The notes beneath the pieces are model-generated. The model was not told the origin of the DNA. It saw only the letters and a program-made list of their open reading frames with translations, and made no database searches. The position numbers and the translations under genes were made by a program. Source: JANSYA01 sp965243385 (GTDB lineage: Bacteria > Spirochaetota > Leptospiria > Leptospirales > Leptonemataceae). Taken from it: a DNA stretch of 64,000 nt. The stretch is taken from assembly GCA_965243385.1 (NCBI GenBank), contig CBDEUV010000002.1:6138001-6202000 (forward strand), written 5' to 3'. Shown one piece after another: positions 51,299-60,471 of the stretch (within the stretch, counting starts at the first letter, position 1; every line of letters starts with the position of its first letter).

Positions 51299-52602
51299 AC
51301 ATTTGTGCCGATCCCGTAGTATTGCATGCCGATTTTCTGCATGGCGGAGCGTTCGTGTACGTTGCGCCCGTCGAAAAGCAGCGGTTCTTTGAGCTCGCTC
51401 TTAATGCGATCGAAATCGGGTTCGGCGTACATCGGCCATTCAGTCAAAAGTAGAAGCGCGTCGGCATCTTTTAAGGCGGAGTACATGTCGGTGTATTCGA
51501 TCGTGTCCCCGAAGACGACGCGGGCGGTTTCTTCCGCCACCGGATCGCTCGCCTGGATCTTCGCGCCTTTTGAAACGAGATGCTTCAGGATCGTAATCGA
51601 CGGCGCTTCGCGCATATCGTCGGTTCCCGGCTTAAAGGCCAGTCCCCAGACCGCGAAGGTTTTACCGGAAAAATCAGTGGTGCCGTAGTGTTTTTCGAGC
51701 ATGCGCAGCATGCGTTCTTTCTGGCGGTCGTTCGTCTGTTCGATTTCGTTCAAGAGGGGCGCGTCGTAACCCGCGTCGCCGGCGATCTGAGTCAAGGCGC
51801 GTACGTCTTTTGGAAAACACGAGCCGCCGTAGCCGATGCCGGCGTACAGAAATTTGCGACCGATGCGGCTGTCGGTGCCGAGCCCGTGGCGCACGTCTTC
51901 ATAGTTCGCGCCCAGTACGTCGCATAGATTCGCGATTTCATTGGCGAACGAAATTTTCATGGCCAGGAAGGCGTTGCAGGCGTACTTCGCGAGTTCCGCG
52001 GAGCGGATATTCATCGTTAAGATCGGATTGTCGGTCTCTTTGACGAATGCTCCATAGAGTTCCTGCATGGCCTGCGCCGCGCGTTCGGACGCCGCGCCGA
52101 TGACGACTCGCTCCGGGTTCATAAAATCGTCGATGGCCCGACCTTCGCGCAGAAACTCGGGATTCGAAACCACGTCGAATTCGTGCTGCGCATGGGCTGC
52201 GACGGCTTCTCTGACGCGGTCCGCGGTTCCCACGGGCACCGTGCTTTTATTCACGATGATTTTGTAGCCGTTCATGTGGCGGCCGACGTCTTCGGCCACT
52301 TTCAGGACCCCGCGCAGGTCCGGGCGGCCGTCGCCTCCGTCCGGGGTGCCCACGGCGATAAAAATGATCAAACTGTTCTGAACGGCCTGGGCGAGATCGG
52401 TCGTGAAATGCAGCCGGCCGCGTTCATGATTGCGCAGCACCATCTCCTGCAGGCCGGGCTCGTAGATCGGCATCACGCCGGCCTTTAGCTTTTCAATCTT
52501 GGCGCTGTCAATGTCCACACAGTGGACTTGATTTCCGTATTCGGCAAAGCATGTGCCGGCGACCAGGCCCACGTAGCCGGTCCCCACAACAGTCAATTTC
52601 AT
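51295..52602 (-). CDS. ugd: UDP-glucose 6-dehydrogenase family protein
   Basis: It oxidises a UDP-sugar to the uronic acid with two NAD. 435 residues from the ATG at 52602; a longer frame adds 12 residues without a ribosome site. The Rossmann motif GTGYVGLVAGTCFAEYG is at 7-23. The catalytic block GGSCFPKD near 260 has the nucleophilic Cys. EFLREGRA and GLAFKPGTDDMREAPS are also present. UDP-glucose is the likely substrate, but UDP-ManNAc or GDP-mannose enzymes look similar. Confidence 0.9.
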   Translation of the reverse strand: MKLTVVGTGYVGLVAGTCFAEYGNQVHCVDIDSAKIEKLKAGVMPIYEPGLQEMVLRNHERGRLHFTTDLAQAVQNSLIIFIAVGTPDGGDGRPDLRGVLKVAEDVGRHMNGYKIIVNKSTVPVGTADRVREAVAAHAQHEFDVVSNPEFLREGRAIDDFMNPERVVIGAASERAAQAMQELYGAFVKETDNPILTMNIRSAELAKYACNAFLAMKISFANEIANLCDVLGANYEDVRHGLGTDSRIGRKFLYAGIGYGGSCFPKDVRALTQIAGDAGYDAPLLNEIEQTNDRQKERMLRMLEKHYGTTDFSGKTFAVWGLAFKPGTDDMREAPSITILKHLVSKGAKIQASDPVAEETARVVFGDTIEYTDMYSALKDADALLLLTEWPMYAEPDFDRIKSELKEPLLFDGRNVHERSAMQKIGMQYYGIGTNV

Positions 52603-52758
52603 AGCGAGCCATGCTCTGGAAACGGAACTGAGTGTCAAGCCGGCCGGGCAGGGCCTGGAGCGGCCCGGGTGCCCGGATTCTTACGATACAATGGCACCCG
52701 CGTGGCGGTGGAGTGGCAGGCGGTTTCAGCTGCGGCCGCCACTTCGCCGGCTGCGGAT

Positions 52759-55248
52759 TCAGCCTTCGGCGAGCAGTCGCTTGATATCGCCCGCGTTGCC
52801 GGCGGCCGGTCGGAGTTCCAGATACTGTTTCAGATGTTTGCGCGCAACGGCGCGATCGCCGCCGTGCTGCCAGAGTAACAATCCGAGTTGCTCGTGAGCG
52901 CCGGGGTGATTGGGCTGCGTCGCAAGCAACGATCGATAGGTCGAGACTGCGGCCGGGATCTCGCGGGTGTCGCGAAACGAAAGCGCCAGATTCAGATAGG
53001 CGTCCGCGCGGCCGGGCTTGAGCTGAATGGCGCGCTGATAGGCCTGGCGGGCCGACTCGTGCTCGCCCAGTTTACGATACAGATTGCCCGCGTTAAATTG
53101 CAGGCGATAGTCGCGCGAATTGCTGCGCGTCGCGCGTTGCATGACGGCGATCGCGTCGAGCTTGCGACCCTGCTTCAGATAGAGCGGAATCAATTCGATT
53201 GCGGCGTCGGCGTGGCCGGATTTGAGATTCAGAGCCCGTTCGAGGGCGGCGATGGCCGGCGCGCTTGCGCCGCTCTGCTTTTGCAGCCGCCCGATGGCGT
53301 AAAACAAATCCGGATCCCGATCGTTGATTTTACGGGCCTCGTTATAGGCCTGGAGTGCGCGGCGCTGGTCGCCTTTGCGGCTGTACAGTACGCCGGTATT
53401 GAAATGCGCCTGAAAGTGTTTGGGTTCGATCTGCACCGTGCGAGCGAATGAGTTGATGGCCGGCTGGATTTCGCCGCGCTTTGTGTGAATCTCGCCTTTT
53501 TGATAGTGCAGGGCCGCTCGTTTGGGGTGGCTTTTCGTATAACGATCCAGCACCTGCAGCGCGCCTTTCGTATCGTTTTTTTGTTTTAACAAAATCGCCA
53601 GGTTGAGCGCCGCCTGCCAGCGTCCGGGATCGCGACGTAAAAGCTCGCGATATGTACGCACGGCGGCCGACGTCTGTTTGCTCTTCGTCTGGCTGAGCGC
53701 CAGGTTGTAGCGGGCGGTATGCAGATCCGGTTTGGCTTTCAGCGCGTTTTGAAAGGACTTCGCCGCGTCGCCGTAGCGCCGGTAGCGATAGTTCAATTCT
53801 CCGAGATGATAGTGCGGGCGATAGTCTTTGGGCGCCAGTCGAATCGCCTGGTCGTACGCTTCACCGGCGGCATCCCGGCGTCCGAGCTGCGCATAGGTCC
53901 GGCCGGCCAGATAGCGGGCTTCGGCGTCTTTGGGCGCAAGATCCGCGGCGCGATTGAATTCGGTCAATGCGAGAGCGTACTTCTGTTTTAAGTACAATTC
54001 GCGGCCTTTCTGTTTCAGCTTCGCCGCGTCCGCCTGCGAAGCGCCTGGCGAAGACGAACCGTATAGATTCGAAAGGGCGGCGGTGACCGGACGGCCCTGA
54101 GCGTCGGTCGTTTGCACGAGCACGGAGTCGTTTGCTTCGCCGTTCCCGGAAGCTGTTGCCCCGTCGGTTGAATCTCCGGGATTTCCGTCCGGCCCGCCGG
54201 CAATGACGATCGCGCCGTCTTCGCCGACCGCCATCTGAATATCCTGGGAAGGCCGGGTCGCCAGATACTTTTTGCGCAGGGCGGCGTTGTTTGTATCGTA
54301 GCCGAGCGCCGCGCGATAGCTCTGGTGCGCGCGCTCGCGCTGACCGTTGGCGGCGTAGAGATCGCCCAGTGCGGCGTGCACGGCGGCGTTGCGCGGATCG
54401 AGTCTCGCGGCTTTTTCATAGGCGGCGATCGCGGACCGGGTGGCCCGGTCGGCGGCGCGGGTCTGGCCGCGGGAGCGCAGAGCCGCCGCGCGTTTTGCAT
54501 GGGCCGCTCCCAGAGCCGCCTGGATCCGGGGATCGTTGCGATCGAGCCGGGCCGCTGTTTCGAAGGCGGCGATGGCGCGCTCGGTCTGTCCCTGCTCGAG
54601 AAAATAGCGGCCCAGGTTCAACTGGGCGCTCGCCTGGTTTTGAGCGTCGCTCTGTTTCACGCCATCGGCCAGCACTCGCGCCGCCCCTTCCGCATCGCCG
54701 CGTTCCTGCAGGATCCCCGCCCGCAGAGCGTAGGACTCCGCATCGCCCGGCTCGACGCGCCCCGCGGTTTCGTATTCGTTCAGGGCGGCGATGGGCCGGC
54801 CCTCAGTATAGCGCACATCCCCCCTGCGGTTAAAAGCGGGCGCACGGTCGGGATTCATCGTGCTCGCCGCGCTGGCGCTTTGCCAGGCCTCATCCAGGCG
54901 TCCGGCGTCGAGCTGTAGCTCGGACAGTCGCACCATCAACGCGTAACGCTGTTCGGGGATCAGGTCGGGCATTGCGAGCGCGCGTTCCAGCGCTTCGATC
55001 GCAGATTGATGATCGCCGCGCAGTTTGTACAGGCTGGCGAGATCCATCCAGTCGTACACATCGTCGCCGTTGCGCGCGAGCCGTTCTTTGAGAGCGTCGA
55101 TTTCCAGCGCGAGCGCGTCGGCCGGGAATTCCACGTCGCCGCTGCGCTGTCCGTCGCTCTGCAGCAGGTTAAGCGAGACCACGCCGATCAGAACGACCAG
55201 CACGGCGATGGCCGCGTCCAGAAATATGTTTTTGATTTTTAGATTCAT
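52759..55248 (-). CDS. Membrane-anchored multi-TPR protein
   Basis: An 829-residue protein. One N-terminal membrane helix (about 10-28) is followed by a short linker and then two blocks of tetratricopeptide repeats (about 40-330 and 410-820). They are separated by a Gly/Asp/Ser-rich linker of ~70 residues. Most repeats show the A-x-x-L-G/A-x-A and LxPxxAxA pattern. GGAAAG-like Shine-Dalgarno. It follows the smaller TPR gene by 18 bp, so the two are co-transcribed. It is probably periplasmic; the partners are unknown. Confidence 0.9.
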   Translation of the reverse strand: MNLKIKNIFLDAAIAVLVVLIGVVSLNLLQSDGQRSGDVEFPADALALEIDALKERLARNGDDVYDWMDLASLYKLRGDHQSAIEALERALAMPDLIPEQRYALMVRLSELQLDAGRLDEAWQSASAASTMNPDRAPAFNRRGDVRYTEGRPIAALNEYETAGRVEPGDAESYALRAGILQERGDAEGAARVLADGVKQSDAQNQASAQLNLGRYFLEQGQTERAIAAFETAARLDRNDPRIQAALGAAHAKRAAALRSRGQTRAADRATRSAIAAYEKAARLDPRNAAVHAALGDLYAANGQRERAHQSYRAALGYDTNNAALRKKYLATRPSQDIQMAVGEDGAIVIAGGPDGNPGDSTDGATASGNGEANDSVLVQTTDAQGRPVTAALSNLYGSSSPGASQADAAKLKQKGRELYLKQKYALALTEFNRAADLAPKDAEARYLAGRTYAQLGRRDAAGEAYDQAIRLAPKDYRPHYHLGELNYRYRRYGDAAKSFQNALKAKPDLHTARYNLALSQTKSKQTSAAVRTYRELLRRDPGRWQAALNLAILLKQKNDTKGALQVLDRYTKSHPKRAALHYQKGEIHTKRGEIQPAINSFARTVQIEPKHFQAHFNTGVLYSRKGDQRRALQAYNEARKINDRDPDLFYAIGRLQKQSGASAPAIAALERALNLKSGHADAAIELIPLYLKQGRKLDAIAVMQRATRSNSRDYRLQFNAGNLYRKLGEHESARQAYQRAIQLKPGRADAYLNLALSFRDTREIPAAVSTYRSLLATQPNHPGAHEQLGLLLWQHGGDRAVARKHLKQYLELRPAAGNAGDIKRLLAEG

Positions 55249-55266
55249 GCGATTGCTTTCCGATGG

Positions 55267-56232
55267 TTAGAGATCGTCGATGTTGATAATTTCTTCGCCG
55301 GTGTTGTCCGACTTTTCGTTTTCATCGCGGCCCGGCTGATAGGGCACGCGGGTGTCCGCGCCGTCGGCGGATTCTGGCAATTGCGGTTCGCCGTCTTCCT
55401 TCGAGAAATCCGGAATCTCATACGCGGGATCGCGCAGGATCTCGATGGCCCGGGCGATGGCCGGGGCCTGCGGATCTTGCGGCGCGAGTAACAGATATTT
55501 TTCCCAGTGGTCGATGGTTTGTTGTTTATCGCGCTTGAGGCGATAGCTGACGAAGCCCAGATAAAAGCGGCTGACCACAAAGTCCGGCTTGAGTTTCAGC
55601 GCGCGCTCGAAGGCCTGCTCGGCGCCGTCCGCGTCCGATCTGAGATAGGCCACCTGGCCCAGGCGAAACCATTCCTGTTCGGGATGCGCCGAGAGTTCAC
55701 GTGCGATCTGCAGGTGCTCCTCCGCCAGATCCAGTTCGCGTCGTTTCAGATAAATATCTCCGGCGTAGCGATAGGCGAGGGCGTGCTCCGGTTCGCGTTC
55801 GATGACCAGCTGAAACAATTTCAGCGCGATATGGTGTCGCTCACGATAATAATGCTCTTCGGCCCGCACAAGCAGCGCCCGGGTTTCGGGATCGGTGATC
55901 GGCCGCTCAAGATCAAAATCTTGCGGGGCTTTCGAGTTTTCCGCGCTTGTCGCGTCCGCCTGTTTCCCGCTGACATCGCTTTCGCTTTCGGTTGCCCCCC
56001 GGCTTAAGGCCTCCGCTTTTTGCGTTTTCGCCTCGCCTGCGCTCGATGGCGTCGCGTCTTGCGTGGTCCGGGAGGACGCGGACTGCGGCTTCAGGCCGCC
56101 CGGCTGGCTTTGTGCGAAGGCGCCGGCCGGCAGCAGGATCGCGAGCAGGGCCGCCGCGCAGGCGCACGGCAGGGCTCGCAGGCCCCGCGTCGGCCGGCGT
56201 ACGCGAAATCTGACAGACACACGCGCCATCAC
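55267..56232 (-). CDS. Exported TPR protein
   Basis: 321 residues; an alternative Met is at codon 2. A signal peptide with an Arg-rich N-region and a hydrophobic core ends GAFAQ near 40. An Ala/Ser/Glu-rich low-complexity stretch runs to about 105, followed by four TPR-like repeats (about 120-260) and a charged, acidic tail. It lies just upstream of the 829-residue TPR gene. The function is unknown. Confidence 0.85.
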   Translation of the reverse strand: MMARVSVRFRVRRPTRGLRALPCACAAALLAILLPAGAFAQSQPGGLKPQSASSRTTQDATPSSAGEAKTQKAEALSRGATESESDVSGKQADATSAENSKAPQDFDLERPITDPETRALLVRAEEHYYRERHHIALKLFQLVIEREPEHALAYRYAGDIYLKRRELDLAEEHLQIARELSAHPEQEWFRLGQVAYLRSDADGAEQAFERALKLKPDFVVSRFYLGFVSYRLKRDKQQTIDHWEKYLLLAPQDPQAPAIARAIEILRDPAYEIPDFSKEDGEPQLPESADGADTRVPYQPGRDENEKSDNTGEEIINIDDL

Positions 56233-56573
56233 TGTTTTATCGGACGGTTGTCGGCCCGCATTAATATGAAGAAAGCCGATTGTTTCGGGCTATTTTTCGG
56301 CCGCGAATTCGAAAAAGCGCCCGCCTTATGTTAAGCGGTGAATGTTTCGCAAGCCGCGAAAGGCGGCCGAATTCGCGCTCCAGAAACTATTTGACTGAAA
56401 TGGAAAGTGCGTTCAGGAATGGACAGGCTGTCGAGGAATCCGCCAACTGCGGTGCACGCCGCAATCTGCTTTGCAGATTGCTCGCAAAACGGCCCTGCGG
56501 GCCTGCGCACCTCAGTTGACGGTCGATCAGCCTGCCCCAGAGGCTGTTGAAACAGCCTCTGGAATTCCACCGG
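56233..56573. other. 341-bp intergenic region with hairpin-rich 3' part
   Basis: No gene supported. The left ~200 bp is the divergent promoter side of the TPR gene and shows nothing clear. The right part contains the multi-hairpin element at 56440-56562. Confidence 0.6.
56440..56562 (+). ncRNA. Structured multi-hairpin element upstream of the GHKL-like gene
   Basis: A ~19-bp imperfect stem (56440-56458 with about 56504-56522, 15 Watson-Crick pairs plus one G-T) encloses two perfect hairpins. These are GCAATCTGC-TTT-GCAGATTGC (56461-56481) and GGCCC-TGC-GGGCC (56491-56503). It is followed by an 11-bp perfect hairpin with a TGAA loop (56537-56562). The last stem ends in the GG of the GGAA Shine-Dalgarno before the ATG at 56574. 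It could be a leader RNA, an attenuator or a dispersed repeat; which one cannot be told here. Confidence 0.5.
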
Positions 56574-57770
56574 ATGAGCGCACTTAAAACGGCACCCCAA
56601 ACCGAACGAAAAGACAAATTCGTTGAACTGCCCACCCGGATGATTTTGACCGGCGCGGGCCTGAGTTTATTTCAGAAATCCGGCACCCCGGTCAAGCGTG
56701 TCCTGAATCGCGACGGGATTCAACGCGAGGGTCTCGAATCGGCGCGCTTCAACGCCGGCACCATTCAGAAGATGGTGATGAATTCGTATATCGAAGAGAT
56801 CTTCGCCCCGGTGCCGGATCTGCTCAGCCGACGTTATCACGTCATCAGCACGAATAACCTGATCGTCTACGCCATCCTGTATAAAAAGCTCAGTCCGTCG
56901 CTGGCCACAACCATGTTCGAAACGAACGTGGTGCGCGAATTCAATCGTAAGAACCCGAAGAACTCGATCGTGGATTTAAAACAGATCCCGACTCAGACCG
57001 CGGAAGCCCTGAAAAAGGCGAAGGCCGAACACTTCGTCAAACTGGAAGCGGAACTGCAAAAAGGCGTTTCCGATTTGATCATGAGCAACGCTTCGCTGAG
57101 CGACGAAGACCGACAGAGCATGGTGCTCAGTCTGCCGAAATTCCTGGCCTGGATCGATACGCGCATCTGGTACCTGTATTACGTAATTTATATGGCGGGA
57201 TACCGCGAGTCGATGTTTCGCGTATTTACAAAAATGCTCGCGCAGTACCTCGACCACACCCGCATCGCGACGCATCTGAGTAATCTTTTGATGGAGTTCG
57301 TGCAAAACGCGGAGAAGGCGCACTTCGAACGCATCATCGTCAAGAACGGATACGCGCCGCGCGATCAGGTCGATAAATTTCTACGCGACCGCGAAAACCG
57401 GCAGCTGGTCATCACGACCGCCGCGAAATCCCGGACCAACCTGGATCTCTCCTGGAATATGAATCCGGAGCGTATGTCGGTCGGGCAACAATATCGCATT
57501 CAAATCAGCATTTCGAATTACGGCATCATCGACGACCGGGTCCGCGGGGATCTCGCCAAAAAGATGAAGACCAATACGGACGGCATCAAGATCTCGGATT
57601 TCTATACCGGCGGCGCAGACGACGAAGATAAACTGGGCGCGGGACTGGGTCTGTTATACAATTCGTATCTGGAAGATATCTGCAAGAACGAAGGCATTCA
57701 GTATCGTTGCAATATCTATCCGGAACCCGCGAAAGAAAAGACGACCGTGCGAATTGAGATTTCGCTCTGA
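56574..57770 (+). CDS. Hypothetical protein with GHKL (histidine-kinase-like) ATPase features
   Basis: 398 residues from an ATG with GGAA upstream. The N-terminal two thirds is helical and matches nothing I know. In the C-terminal part LLMEFVQNAEKAHFE near 240 resembles the N box of GHKL ATPases (ExxQNxxKA), and DDEDKLGAGLGL near 358 resembles the G2 box. There is no clear phosphoacceptor His box, no sensor and no membrane helix. It may be a stand-alone ATPase or degenerate kinase. Homologues are probably confined to related spirochaetes. Confidence 0.8.
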   Translation: MSALKTAPQTERKDKFVELPTRMILTGAGLSLFQKSGTPVKRVLNRDGIQREGLESARFNAGTIQKMVMNSYIEEIFAPVPDLLSRRYHVISTNNLIVYAILYKKLSPSLATTMFETNVVREFNRKNPKNSIVDLKQIPTQTAEALKKAKAEHFVKLEAELQKGVSDLIMSNASLSDEDRQSMVLSLPKFLAWIDTRIWYLYYVIYMAGYRESMFRVFTKMLAQYLDHTRIATHLSNLLMEFVQNAEKAHFERIIVKNGYAPRDQVDKFLRDRENRQLVITTAAKSRTNLDLSWNMNPERMSVGQQYRIQISISNYGIIDDRVRGDLAKKMKTNTDGIKISDFYTGGADDEDKLGAGLGLLYNSYLEDICKNEGIQYRCNIYPEPAKEKTTVRIEISL

Positions 57771-57822
57771 CATTGCTCTGCGGGAATTTCGCAGGAGAGA
57801 TTTCGTTATTGAATCTCAGATC

Positions 57823-59022
57823 TTATAGCGAGTCTGCCAGCGGCAATAGCTCGAAGCCCTGCAAAAATACGATATTGTAGGCGGTTAACACGATCGCCAC
57901 GCCGAAGATTACGCACACCAGAGTGATCACCGCGAAGATGAAGAGCGTATTGCTCAACATGCGAAAGCCGAGAAACGAGATCGCCGAAAGCACCGACACG
58001 GAATCCGTGGCGTTGCGATCCTTTTGCGAACGCGCGACTTTCAGATAGGCCTGCACGTAAAAATAGCCGAGCACCAGCAGGCCGAGAATCAACAGGCCCG
58101 CGAAAAATCCAGGAAAGCTCAGCTGGAGTTTGTAGATCGGAAAGAGCAGCAAATTCGCAACGATTAAACCGACCACCATGATCGCGCCGATTTCGAGGGT
58201 CGGTTTCAGAAAGCGGGCCCGACGCGGAGCGCCCGCGGGAGCCGGCAGGCGACGCATATGCCCCATGAAATTCGTTTCGGTCAAAAGCAATCGGCCGTGG
58301 GGCGGCAGCAGTTTTTGCAAGAGCAATCCCGCGCCCAGGACGATCAGCAGTGAATTGATCGCGGCTGTAATCAACGGCGCGGTTTTGTTTTCGTAGAGGG
58401 CCATCGCGCTGCGGCTGCCGGTGATCAGGTCAAACGAGAGCATCAGAACGGAAACCAGTATTACGATCGTCGACATGGGCCGGTAGAACCAGTGCCGGCG
58501 CGAAAACGCGGCCAGACACAGCAGGATCTGAGCGCACCAGAAGGCGTTGACGCCCAGCTGCACGGCTTCCGTCGTAAATGAGCGCGCGATCTGACGCAGC
58601 AGATCTTCGGGGCGCGAATCGCTTTCCAGCAGCGGATCGTCGAAGACCGCGTACATCCGGCGTTCCACCAGCACCCGCTCGACCAGCCCGGGCACGCGTT
58701 TGAATACGATGCGCGATTTCGCGGCTTCGAGCTCCGCGCGGCGCTGCGCCATCGGATCCGCTTCGCGCGCCTCTTCGTCGGAGAGAATCCCATCGGGGCT
58801 CTGTTCGCGCAGCCCCTCTTCGAACGCTTCCCGGGCCGCTTCCCGCGGCTCCAGCTCCGGGTCTCCCGCGCCTTCGAGCAGCAGCATATTCGTGTCGTCG
58901 AGCTGACGCAGCTCTTCGGCTTCGTCGGGGGTCAGGCCGACGTGCAGCGCCGGGACTCCCGTCAGAAACGAGAGGAAATAGACGAAATAAAGCAGAATGA
59001 CGATGACGTTCAGGCGATCCAT
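57823..59022 (-). CDS. Polytopic membrane protein, function unknown
   Basis: 399 residues from the ATG at 59022 (AAGG upstream); the longer frame adds 70 Arg-rich residues and is rejected. The first membrane helix is at about 5-22. A large, acidic extracytoplasmic loop follows (about 28-150, Glu/Asp/Arg-rich), then about six helices in the rest. No catalytic motif was recognised. It is divergent from lolC/E, sharing a 100-bp promoter region. Confidence 0.82.
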   Translation of the reverse strand: MDRLNVIVILLYFVYFLSFLTGVPALHVGLTPDEAEELRQLDDTNMLLLEGAGDPELEPREAAREAFEEGLREQSPDGILSDEEAREADPMAQRRAELEAAKSRIVFKRVPGLVERVLVERRMYAVFDDPLLESDSRPEDLLRQIARSFTTEAVQLGVNAFWCAQILLCLAAFSRRHWFYRPMSTIVILVSVLMLSFDLITGSRSAMALYENKTAPLITAAINSLLIVLGAGLLLQKLLPPHGRLLLTETNFMGHMRRLPAPAGAPRRARFLKPTLEIGAIMVVGLIVANLLLFPIYKLQLSFPGFFAGLLILGLLVLGYFYVQAYLKVARSQKDRNATDSVSVLSAISFLGFRMLSNTLFIFAVITLVCVIFGVAIVLTAYNIVFLQGFELLPLADSL

Positions 59023-59122
59023 AACGGGAGCCTTACCGATCGCCTTTGAGACCGCAGGCTGTCCAGCCAAAAGCATATTGACCGCCAGGCCGCCGGGGCT
59101 CCCTGTGGCTGCAAACAAGCGC

Positions 59123-60457
59123 ATGTTTCTTCGCCACCTCTTCCTCGAATTGTTTATTGCGCTGCGGTACCTCCGCGGCCAGGGCCGGACCGTCATCTTT
59201 AATCTGGGGACCCGGCTTTCGTTCTTTTTCATGGCCCTGATGGTCTACATCATGGTGCTCGTGCTCTGCGTTTTCACGGGCTTTCAGAAAGAGGTTCATA
59301 ACAGCCTCTGGAATTCGGGTTATCACGTGGTGGTCAGCCGGCAGCCCGCGGGCCTGCCCATGCGCAATTACAAACAAATTGTCGAAGGCGTGGCGAACGA
59401 TGCGAAGCTCGAAGGCCTGACCCGTTCCGTTTTTCCCAGCGTGCAGCTGAACGCCCTTCTGGAAATTGACAATCGCTTCGAAGGCAAAGGCGTGCGGGCG
59501 ATCCCGGCGACCGATGAAGAGTTGCGCACCGGCAAACTCAAAGACTATCCCAGGCTCGTTCATTACAACCGCGACTATCTGCGCAATTTCAACGACGGCA
59601 ACTACGTGCTGGTAGGCCGCGAACTCGCCCGTTATTTCGGCTGGCGGGTCGGGCATCGCATTCGCTTATTCGTGCCGCGGGGCGGGGTGCTCACCCGGGG
59701 CATACAGGTGCGCGAAGCGGAGTTTACGATCGCCGGCTTCTTTCGCACGGGCTTTTATGAATTCGACATGAATCTGCTGTTCGTTTCGTTGCCGAGCGCG
59801 CAGCGCGTCCTGCAGCTGGGCGACCAGGCGAGCGAGGTGATCGTACAGCTCAACGACCTTTCGCAGCTCGAACGGGTCGAGCGCCTCGTCCGCGACGGGC
59901 TGCCCAAGCCGCGCTTCGACTACAGCATTCGTACGATCAAACAGGAGAAAGGCAATTTCATCGCTGCCTTAGAGCTGGAAAAAACCCTGATGATGATCAT
60001 TCTCAGCCTGCTGATTCTCGCGGGGGTGGCGGGCATCTGGGTTACCGTCCATCTGCTGGTCAAATCCAAAACCCGCAGCATCGGCATGCTCCGGGCCATG
60101 GGGCTGCCGAACGGGTCGATCACGATTATCTTCACGGCGCACTCCATGCTGATCGGTTTTCTGGCGACGGCGGTCGGCGGTTCGATCGGTATCTTCGTGG
60201 CGAACCGGCTCGAAGCGATCCTGGAATTGATCGAAGATTTTCGCGACGCCATGTGCGAGTGGATATTCGGAGCGTGCAGCCTGCGCCCGCTGATCCCCAG
60301 CAATATTTATTATTTCGATCATCTGCCGGTCGAAGCCGATCCCAACGTAATCTTCGGCGTGGCCGTGGTTACGCTGATACTCTCAGGCCTGGCCGGGTAC
60401 TTTCCTTCGCGTCGCGCGGCCGAAGTCGATCCGGTGCAGGTGATCCGCAATGAATGA
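59123..60457 (+). CDS. lolC: Lipoprotein-releasing ABC transporter permease (LolC/LolE family)
   Basis: 444 residues from the ATG at 59123. It is the inner-membrane subunit that extracts lipoproteins for the outer membrane. The N terminus EL(F)IALRYLRGQGR is typical; four membrane helices lie near 30-55, 285-310, 340-370 and 410-430, with a large periplasmic domain between the first two. The C-terminal FtsX-like block shows IGMLRAMGLPNGSI and PSRRAAEVDPVQVIRNE. A single permease gene with lolD suggests a LolCE-type homodimer (LolFD-like). Confidence 0.9.
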   Translation: MFLRHLFLELFIALRYLRGQGRTVIFNLGTRLSFFFMALMVYIMVLVLCVFTGFQKEVHNSLWNSGYHVVVSRQPAGLPMRNYKQIVEGVANDAKLEGLTRSVFPSVQLNALLEIDNRFEGKGVRAIPATDEELRTGKLKDYPRLVHYNRDYLRNFNDGNYVLVGRELARYFGWRVGHRIRLFVPRGGVLTRGIQVREAEFTIAGFFRTGFYEFDMNLLFVSLPSAQRVLQLGDQASEVIVQLNDLSQLERVERLVRDGLPKPRFDYSIRTIKQEKGNFIAALELEKTLMMIILSLLILAGVAGIWVTVHLLVKSKTRSIGMLRAMGLPNGSITIIFTAHSMLIGFLATAVGGSIGIFVANRLEAILELIEDFRDAMCEWIFGACSLRPLIPSNIYYFDHLPVEADPNVIFGVAVVTLILSGLAGYFPSRRAAEVDPVQVIRNE

Positions 60458-60471
60458 TATGAAATGACGTT

